Origin: Strigamia acuminata
Lineage: Eukaryota > Arthropoda > Chilopoda > Geophilomorpha > Linotaeniidae
DNA length: 60,000 nucleotides
Assembly (NCBI GenBank): GCA_949358305.1
Contig: OX442314.1
Coordinates: 28,631,118-28,691,117, forward strand
Direction of reading: 5' to 3'
In this document: positions 59,301 to 60,000 of the stretch, in pieces
Position numbering within the stretch: position 1 is the stretch's first letter
Layout: each line of letters opens with the position of its first letter
Made by a program: the position numbers and the translations under genes
The notes under the pieces: model-generated
Told to the model about the DNA's origin: nothing
The model's database searches: none
The model's input: the letters and a program-made list of their open reading frames with translations, nothing else

Positions 59301-60000
59301 GACTGTGATTCCAGTCTTGTCCGGTCCAACTTCGCCGGCCGGCATCCATCTGCCGGTATCCATGTCCATTTTCTCCACAACGTATCCCTTGATGTCGGAG
59401 CCGCCGCTGTCCGCCGGCTTCTTCCAGCTGAGTTTGACGTGGTCTTGGCGCACTTCTTCCGCAACCAGGGGTCCGCCAGGGCGGGATGGTTTGTCTGATT
59501 AGAAAATAAGGATTAATTTTGGGTTTTGGTGGTTTTTTTTTTTTTTTTTTTTTTTTTCTTTTCTTTTTTACCTAGGACTATGACATCGCCGGATGTGGAG
59601 CAGGTTCCTGAGGAGTTGCTTAAGATTAGTCGGTAGATGCCACTGTCGTTGCGCACGGCGCGCTTGACGTTGATGATGGTGGTTTTGATGGTTGTTTCGA
59701 TGGTGACTCTTTCGTCGATGACTTCGATGTTTCTCTCGTTGAGTTGCCATTGAGCAGTTGGGGGTGGCTCGCCGCCGAAGTTTATTTCGTATTTGATGGT
59801 CTGGCCTTTCTTTACTACCAGGCTTGTTAGTTCGTCGCCGATTATGTATGGTTTGACTGGAATGGATAAATTTGTTACAATTTGTCAAACATTCGGACAA
59901 AAAATTCTAAAATTTGCAAAAATTCTTCCGAAATGTCAGAATTTGTCAAAAATTTGTCAAAAATTTGTCAAAAAATTGTCAAAAAATTGTCAAAATTTTG
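20515..60000 (-). CDS. bt: Projectin (bent), 3' 64 coding exons; 5' end outside window
   Basis: Projectin is a giant insect muscle protein of the twitchin/titin family: it links thick filaments to the Z-band in flight muscle and lies along the A-band in other muscles. I place 64 exons between 59856 and 20515, all with GT/AG ends. Summed coding length is 19,772 nt; after the two leading bases this is exactly 6,590 codons ending in TGA, a strong check on every boundary. The window holds 25 Ig, 37 Fn3 and one kinase domain. The order agrees with the classical 39 Ig/39 Fn3 projectin plan, leaving 14 Ig and two Fn3 domains to the right. Titin, obscurin/Unc-89 and stretchin do not fit the regular Ig-Fn-Fn pattern or the C-terminal kinase followed by five Ig. 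Nearly all domain-boundary introns are phase 1. Exons are GC-rich at third positions in an AT-rich background. Exons are itemised in the entries below. Confidence 0.95.
21657..21840. repeat. 82-bp direct repeat, about 2.2 copies, in projectin intron
   Basis: CGGGCCCCAA recurs at 21661, 21743 and 21826; the sequence between (TACTGTACTTTCC, CAGAGACTGGTC) is nearly identical in the first two copies. It lies in the 399-nt intron inside Ig3. Confidence 0.85.
23237..23339 (-). CDS. bt: Projectin autoinhibitory tail after the kinase
   Basis: This 103-nt exon encodes LPIGHIANYSSLRKLHEEKY. It is close to the C-terminal regulatory tail of twitchin kinase (IxNYSSLRK), which folds into the active site and blocks it until released. 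It follows the AKY end of the kinase exon in phase 0. Confidence 0.88.
23430..23740. repeat. Intronic minisatellite, about 21 bp, ATTTTTCAACAAAATTTCTG
   Basis: Degenerate tandem copies fill most of the intron between the kinase and its regulatory tail. Confidence 0.9.
23799..25137 (-). CDS. bt: Projectin kinase domain (titin-like Ser/Thr kinase)
   Basis: Exons 25044-25137, 24785-24988, 24589-24730, 24207-24406, 23987-24139 and 23799-23922 form the domain. The glycine loop reads GTGAFGVVHR, the VAIK-type lysine is in AAKFIPV, and the alpha-C Glu is in IRKEIDIM. The catalytic loop reads HLDIKPEN, with Leu replacing the Arg of HRD as is usual in this family; the metal motif is DFGLA and the APE motif is AAPEIVE. 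All residues needed for phosphotransfer are present, so an active kinase is possible. The introns use phases 0 and 2, unlike the phase-1 introns of the domain repeats. Confidence 0.95.
25175..25560. repeat. Intronic minisatellite, about 21 bp, two variants
   Basis: Copies of ACAGGAAAAATGCATTTTT occupy the left part and copies of ACATAAACAATGCATTTTT the right part of the array. Variants are grouped in blocks, as expected from local amplification. Intron between linker and kinase exons. Confidence 0.95.
25594..26399 (-). CDS. bt: Projectin Ig, Fn3 and pre-kinase linker
   Basis: Exons 26112-26399 (Ig, TGNPRPRIKWSRD), 25718-26044 (Fn3, SWKPPAWDGGSS) and a 63-nt exon 25594-25656 encoding DASGKKIRGKGEKVDNYDAY. 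This short charged linker sits just before the kinase, as in twitchin/projectin. Confidence 0.9.
26640..27060. repeat. Intronic minisatellite, 20-21 bp, TCTAAAAAGTGCTTTGAAAA
   Basis: Five near-identical copies at about 26837-26942 lie within a longer, more diverged run of TAAAA/GCATTTT words. Confidence 0.8.
27143..30168 (-). CDS. bt: Projectin Ig, Ig-Fn3, Fn3-Ig
   Basis: Exon 29884-30168 is an Ig with Cys pairs (VTFDCEAKGKP, GEYTCHATNAVG). Exon 29376-29827 has an Ig without these Cys (GTEPFGVKFLKDG) and the start of a Fn3, completed in 28537-28666 (YLFRVFAVNENG). Exon 27143-27730 has Fn3 (DKPERDGGSRITGY) and an Ig (VGNPAPEISWYKG, YVCRAANRGG). The two large introns carry a TIR element and a piggyBac-like element. 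Confidence 0.9.
27768..28199. mobile_element. piggyBac-like non-autonomous element
   Basis: TTAA flanks both ends (27764-27767 and 28200-28203). Terminal inverted repeats read CCCTTCCAACCC and GGGTTGGAAGGG. The interior has GGGTCATTTTGTGACCCC and a matching GGGTCAAAAAAGACCC. TTAA duplication with CCC ends is diagnostic of piggyBac transposons. It lies in a projectin intron. Confidence 0.85.
28680..28793. repeat. (AAAT)n microsatellite with periodic AATT
   Basis: Blocks of AAATAAATAAATAAAT are interrupted by AATT about every 26 bases, giving a second-order period. Confidence 0.9.
28820..29313. mobile_element. Terminal-inverted-repeat element with ATT flanks
   Basis: Ends share AGAGAGTTTGCGGGATGCAT in inverted orientation and are flanked by ATT on both sides. 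A second inner pair (TTTTTCCCTTA and similar) lies inside. A 3-bp duplication would fit PIF/Harbinger-type elements, but the target is not the usual TWA. Intron inside a Fn3 domain. Confidence 0.65.
30240..30360. repeat. Short 20-bp array GCGAGATGCTTCACTGCAAA inside an inverted repeat
   Basis: Four copies are enclosed by AAATCGCATCG on the left and CGATGCGATTT on the right. Confidence 0.8.
30512..32672 (-). CDS. bt: Projectin Ig (split), Fn3 (split), Fn3-Fn3
   Basis: Ig: exons 32554-32672 (FTANPKPKVVW) and 32327-32492 (RRDESGKYTIRL). Fn3: 32114-32256 (SWRPPMDDGGS) and 31180-31339 (ACG start TWTKMSS; YNFRIRAENQYG), again 303 nt in total. Then a 606-nt exon 30512-31117 holds two Fn3 domains (NRPTSDGGSKIQGY and DAPRTDGGSKITGY). 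Acceptor of the 31339 exon is CTCAAAG, less pyrimidine-rich than others. Confidence 0.88.
31553..31912. repeat. Intronic minisatellite, 20 bp, AATTTTACTTAAAAATTGCT
   Basis: About eighteen copies inside the intron that splits a Fn3 domain. Confidence 0.95.
32743..33462 (-). CDS. bt: Projectin Fn3 split over two exons
   Basis: Exons 33335-33462 (TWTKPRNDGGSAVTGY) and 32743-32917 (VGDDKWTKACPQ, YEFRVCAYNAAG) join in phase 0; together they are 303 nt, the standard Fn3 length here. Confidence 0.9.
33001..33260. repeat. Weak tandem repeat in projectin intron
   Basis: GGCCTAAAATGGCTTAAATC and TGTCTAAAATTGCA words recur at roughly 18-30 base spacing; more diverged than the other arrays. Confidence 0.6.
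33528..36340 (-). CDS. bt: Projectin Ig followed by three Fn3, then Ig-Fn3
   Basis: The Ig is split between the 3' part of exon 36182-36642 (SGAPIPTIDW) and exon 35194-35323 (DDSGKYTITAS) by a phase-0 intron. Then come Fn3 34831-35130 (DKPGAPQGPL), Fn3 34477-34776 (DAPDAPGQPKV) and an 888-nt exon 33528-34415 with Fn3 (VTISWNKPPNDGG), Ig (TGFPLPVAEW) and Fn3 (DRPAPPENISG). The triple Fn3 marks the end of the regular core. Confidence 0.9.
35455..36175. repeat. Intronic tandem array of AATTTGAATTCTCAACAAGA words
   Basis: Two alternating units (with TCTCAACAAGA or TTCAAGAATAAA) give periods near 24-29 and about 42 bp. This is longer than the usual 20 bp. It ends immediately next to the splice donor at 36181. 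Confidence 0.9.
36340..37729 (-). CDS. bt: Projectin core module 13 (Ig-Fn3 split by an intron, Fn3)
   Basis: Exons 37345-37729 (Ig, VGEPTPEVKW, plus the first part of Fn3 to SGGSEVT), 36709-36914 (rest of that Fn3, AYVVEKRD) and the first two thirds of 36182-36642 (Fn3, DVPSKPGTPEA). The intron inside the Fn3 domain is phase 2, the first departure from one-intron-per-domain-edge going 3'. From here to the end of the gene, introns inside domains are common. The boundary at 36340 is a domain estimate. Confidence 0.88.
36945..37320. repeat. Intronic minisatellite, about 18-19 bp, CATAAAAATCATAAAAAGT
   Basis: Many copies with small length changes fill the intron inside the Fn3 of module 13. Confidence 0.95.
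37790..39223 (-). CDS. bt: Projectin core module 12 (Ig-Fn3, Fn3)
   Basis: Exons 38642-39223 (582 nt, Ig-Fn3, KGEPLPSVMW, DRPSVPEGPLL) and 37790-38092 (303 nt, Fn3, DEPDAPGRPQI). The Ig has GEPLP where most core Ig domains have GEPPP. Confidence 0.92.
38150..38600. repeat. Intronic minisatellite, about 20 bp, AAAAATTAGCATTTTAGACC
   Basis: More than twenty copies between the exons of modules 12's Ig-Fn3 and last Fn3. Confidence 0.95.
39225..39895. repeat. Intronic minisatellite, 18-20 bp, AAATCGATTAATATCGAAAA
   Basis: About 35 copies; each unit contains ATCGAT and ATTAAT palindromes. The array fills the intron to within about ten bases of both exons. A block near 39440-39560 reappears almost unchanged near 39740-39860, so the array also grew by large block duplication. 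Confidence 0.95.
39904..41406 (-). CDS. bt: Projectin core module 11 (Ig, Fn3, Fn3)
   Basis: Exons 41125-41406 (Ig, APKIDRNALYDI, LGEPPPTKKW), 40269-40568 (Fn3, NPPKDDGGADINHY) and 39904-40206 (Fn3, DAPDKPGTPEV). The last exon ends at a GTGAAC donor right next to the 39225-39895 array. Confidence 0.92.
40615..41035. repeat. Intronic minisatellite, 20 bp, AATTTCGACCATTTTTAACC
   Basis: About twenty copies with very regular 20-base spacing. Confidence 0.95.
41476..43093 (-). CDS. bt: Projectin core module 10 (Ig, Fn3, Fn3)
   Basis: Exons 42812-43093 (Ig, LAPKIDRTNLIKI, IGEPPPTVSW), 41897-42202 (306-nt Fn3 with an extra residue near GETTGAETDM) and 41476-41775 (Fn3, NQPGKPGDPKI). The last starts with Asn in place of the usual Asp because the preceding exon ends in A. 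Confidence 0.92.
42300..42795. repeat. Intronic minisatellite, 20 bp, TATCGATTTTTACTCATTAA
   Basis: More than twenty copies, with variants TACTCAAAAAG and TACTCATTAA in separate blocks. Confidence 0.95.
43151..45528 (-). CDS. bt: Projectin core module 9 (Ig-Fn3, Fn3)
   Basis: Exons 44947-45528 (582 nt, Ig-Fn3, EGEPPPTIIW, QDKPLAPEGPL) and 43151-43450 (Fn3, DEPAKPGTPEV). The 1,496-nt intron between them, the largest with a single repeat type, is mostly one 20-bp minisatellite. Confidence 0.93.
43632..44790. repeat. Intronic minisatellite, 20 bp, CGTTAATTCGAGAAAAGTAA
   Basis: About 57 copies, the longest array in the window. Variant units (AATTCC, AAATCAAGAAG) recur in the same order in at least two places, showing higher-order duplication of blocks of several hundred bases. 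Confidence 0.97.
45570..46600. repeat. Intronic tandem arrays of TTTGAATTCTAACAAATGTA and related units
   Basis: Left part has 25-29 bp units with TTTGAATT and ACAAATGTAA; right part has units with TTTGAATTTCCAAATAGAAA. Both share the TTTGAATT core, which also appears in the 35455-36175 array. Confidence 0.93.
46604..47817 (-). CDS. bt: Projectin core module 8 (Ig, Fn3, Fn3)
   Basis: Exons 47536-47817 (Ig, LAPKIDRRNL, LGEPPPVISW), 46970-47269 (Fn3, SKPSQPQGPLEV) and 46604-46906 (Fn3, SAPDSPGRPEP). The codon at the Ig-Fn3 junction is Ser, not the usual Gly/Asp. The Ig-Fn3 intron holds an ATT/AAT microsatellite. Confidence 0.92.
47300..47495. repeat. (ATA/ATT)n microsatellite
   Basis: About 200 bases of ATA triplets with scattered ATT interruptions; nothing coding despite a long open frame of Ile codons on the minus strand. 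Confidence 0.97.
47869..48195. mobile_element. TA-flanked inverted-repeat element, TTACCGTA family, copy 2
   Basis: Ends TTACCGTACTGCCTCGATTT and its exact inverse at the right. GC-rich interior repeats CCGGCGTTTA/TTATTC motifs. It makes up most of a 390-nt projectin intron. Confidence 0.8.
48208..49994 (-). CDS. bt: Projectin core module 7 (Ig-Fn3, Fn3)
   Basis: Exons 49413-49994 (582 nt, Ig-Fn3, RPSIDRTHL, TGEPPPTTTW) and 48208-48510 (303 nt, Fn3, DEPGKPGVPD). The first exon ends at a GTCTGT donor, weaker than its neighbours. A 902-nt intron of 20-bp repeats separates the exons. Confidence 0.92.
48660..49290. repeat. Intronic minisatellite, 20 bp, TTTATTTTAAGATTTACTGA
   Basis: About 28 copies, very regular. 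Confidence 0.97.
50040..50930. repeat. Intronic tandem arrays of CAGCAAAAATCATTAAAAAG and related units
   Basis: The left part repeats a roughly 60-base block of AAATCAGC/AACAGAAACC words; the right part repeats a 19-20 base unit. Confidence 0.93.
50985..51869 (-). CDS. bt: Projectin core module 6 (Ig-Fn3-Fn3 in one exon)
   Basis: A single 885-nt exon carries the whole module: Ig (LAPRIDRKNL, KGEPPPDKNW), Fn3 (KPSQPTGPLKV) and Fn3 (DEPGKPGKPQV). It is the only core module with no internal intron. It is flanked by a large tandem-repeat intron on its 3' side and an intron with a TA-flanked element on its 5' side. Confidence 0.93.
51923..52502. mobile_element. TA-flanked inverted-repeat element, TTACCGTA family, copy 3, with internal array
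   Basis: Ends read TACCGTATTTTAC and GTAAAATACGGTA. Inside is a GAGCCGCGGCTC palindrome pair and an array of about 18-19 base units (TTTTTTCATTGGAATTTCAA) at 52015-52375. A minisatellite has grown within the element. Confidence 0.75.
52531..53480 (-). CDS. bt: Projectin core module 5 (Ig-Fn3, Fn3)
   Basis: Exons 52899-53480 (582 nt, Ig-Fn3, IGEPPPKITW, KPDDDGGTPIEYY) and 52531-52833 (Fn3, DEPSKPGQPEI, ending KPRF). The second exon contains no Met, so simple ORF scans miss it; both splice sites and its 303-nt size fit the series. Confidence 0.92.
53540..54548 (-). CDS. bt: Projectin core module 4 (Ig, Fn3, Fn3)
   Basis: Exons 54267-54548 (Ig, LAPKINKEKL, IGEPPPTITW), 53909-54208 (Fn3, DKPGRPEGPI) and 53540-53839 (Fn3, DEPGAPGQPE). 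Introns inside the module are short (59-69 nt). Confidence 0.93.
54650..55003. repeat. Intronic minisatellite, 21 bp, AAAAATCGCAATTTTCTGCT
   Basis: About seventeen copies; some units are short (AAAATCGCAATGCTT). The same unit recurs in the intron at 56235-56535. Confidence 0.97.
55047..55996 (-). CDS. bt: Projectin core module 3 (Ig-Fn3, Fn3)
   Basis: Exons 55415-55996 (582 nt, Ig and Fn3 fused at VILGCPSKPGG) and 55047-55349 (303 nt, Fn3 starting DEPGKPGTPKV). Ig shows RGEPPPKVTW and KDSGKWLI. The 582-nt Ig-Fn3 exon size recurs exactly in modules 5, 7, 9 and 12. Confidence 0.93.
56235..56535. repeat. Intronic minisatellite, 21 bp, same unit as 54650-55003
   Basis: About thirteen copies of AAAAATCGCAATTTTCTGCC. 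It lies two introns away from the first array, with modules' exons between. Confidence 0.95.
56850..58321 (-). CDS. bt: Projectin core module 2 (Ig, Fn3-Fn3)
   Basis: Exons 58043-58321 (Ig, LKPRIDRTNL, IGEPPPQVQW) and 56850-57452, a single 603-nt exon encoding two Fn3 domains joined at NPYDEPGKPG. The intron between Fn3 domains, present in most other modules, is absent here. The 590-nt intron between the two exons holds the perfect 30-bp array. Confidence 0.93.
57592..58022. repeat. Perfect 30-bp tandem array
   Basis: About fourteen copies of a 30-base unit (starts GAATTTTTTAGAATTTT) are identical to each other. It ends 20 bases from the splice donor at 58042. Confidence 0.98.
58322..58833. 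other. Projectin intron with an unidentified insertion-like stretch
   Basis: Unlike its neighbours this 512-nt intron has no tandem array. It holds CATGGCGCC, CCGCCATCTAGTGGCA and CTCCCAACCTATGGGAG-type words and a composition closer to intergenic DNA. It could be a transposon or a regulatory intron; I cannot tell. Confidence 0.4.
58834..59856 (-). CDS. bt: Projectin core module 1 (Ig, Fn3, Fn3)
   Basis: Exons 59572-59856 (Ig, with GGEPPPTAQW and DSGIYRL), 59189-59494 (Fn3, SWKKPADSGGS, YVVEKMD) and 58834-59136 (Fn3, TWKAPESDGG, RAINKAG). Each exon is one domain, joined in phase 1. This is the first module fully inside the window. The intron at its right edge begins a run of ATTTGTC repeats. 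Confidence 0.93.

Noticed and set aside
1-60000. tRNA and rRNA genes
   Set aside because: I saw no cloverleaf with A and B boxes and no rRNA-like sequence, though I could not run a search.

Overview
The window is animal nuclear DNA: AT-rich, with split genes, GT-AG introns and many transposon remnants. The gene content (a projectin/twitchin-type muscle giant and pickpocket-like DEG/ENaC channel genes) points to an arthropod, most likely an insect. I cannot name the species.

Left third (1-16 kb, + strand). The last two exons of an unidentified anchored protein end at 266. Two DEG/ENaC-type genes follow in tandem, gene A (1351-5144) and gene B (7401-15688). In both, one long exon of about 810 nt carries the C-terminal half of one channel domain (CxCxxxC cluster and TM2), a basic cytoplasmic linker, and then TM1 and the start of a second channel domain. 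Each gene therefore encodes at least two concatenated channel domains in one chain, with the same intron phases (0,1,0,0,2) repeated in each domain. Gene A has lost the N-terminal half of its first domain. Gene B has one in-frame TAG in its first domain and is preceded by a decayed, frameshifted C-terminal half of yet another domain, which suggests a three-domain ancestor. The introns are full of transposon debris: hAT, Tc1/mariner-like, TTAA-flanked and foldback elements and a nested Ty3/gypsy fragment.

Middle (15.8-20 kb). This is mostly intergenic. It holds a hAT-type element with a perfect 8-bp target duplication, a possible P-element-like remnant between inverted repeats, foldback elements, and weakly supported minus-strand exons near 17 kb.

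Right two thirds (20.5-60 kb, minus strand). This is the 3' 39.5 kb of a projectin (bent) gene, read right to left. I place 64 coding exons; their summed length (19,772 nt) keeps one open frame of about 6,589 residues to a TGA at 20515. Domain order from the right edge is 13 modules of Ig-Fn3-Fn3, then Ig-Fn3-Fn3-Fn3, Ig-Fn3-Fn3, Ig-Fn3-Fn3-Fn3, Ig, Ig-Fn3-Fn3, Ig, Ig-Fn3, a linker, a titin-like kinase, an autoinhibitory tail and five C-terminal Ig domains. That makes 25 Ig and 37 Fn3 domains. If the protein follows the classical 39 Ig/39 Fn3 projectin plan, 14 Ig and two Fn3 domains lie beyond the right edge.

Most projectin introns longer than about 400 nt are built from AT-rich tandem arrays with a different unit in each intron but nearly always a period of 18-22 bp. 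Several introns also carry terminal-inverted-repeat elements (piggyBac-like and TA-flanked).
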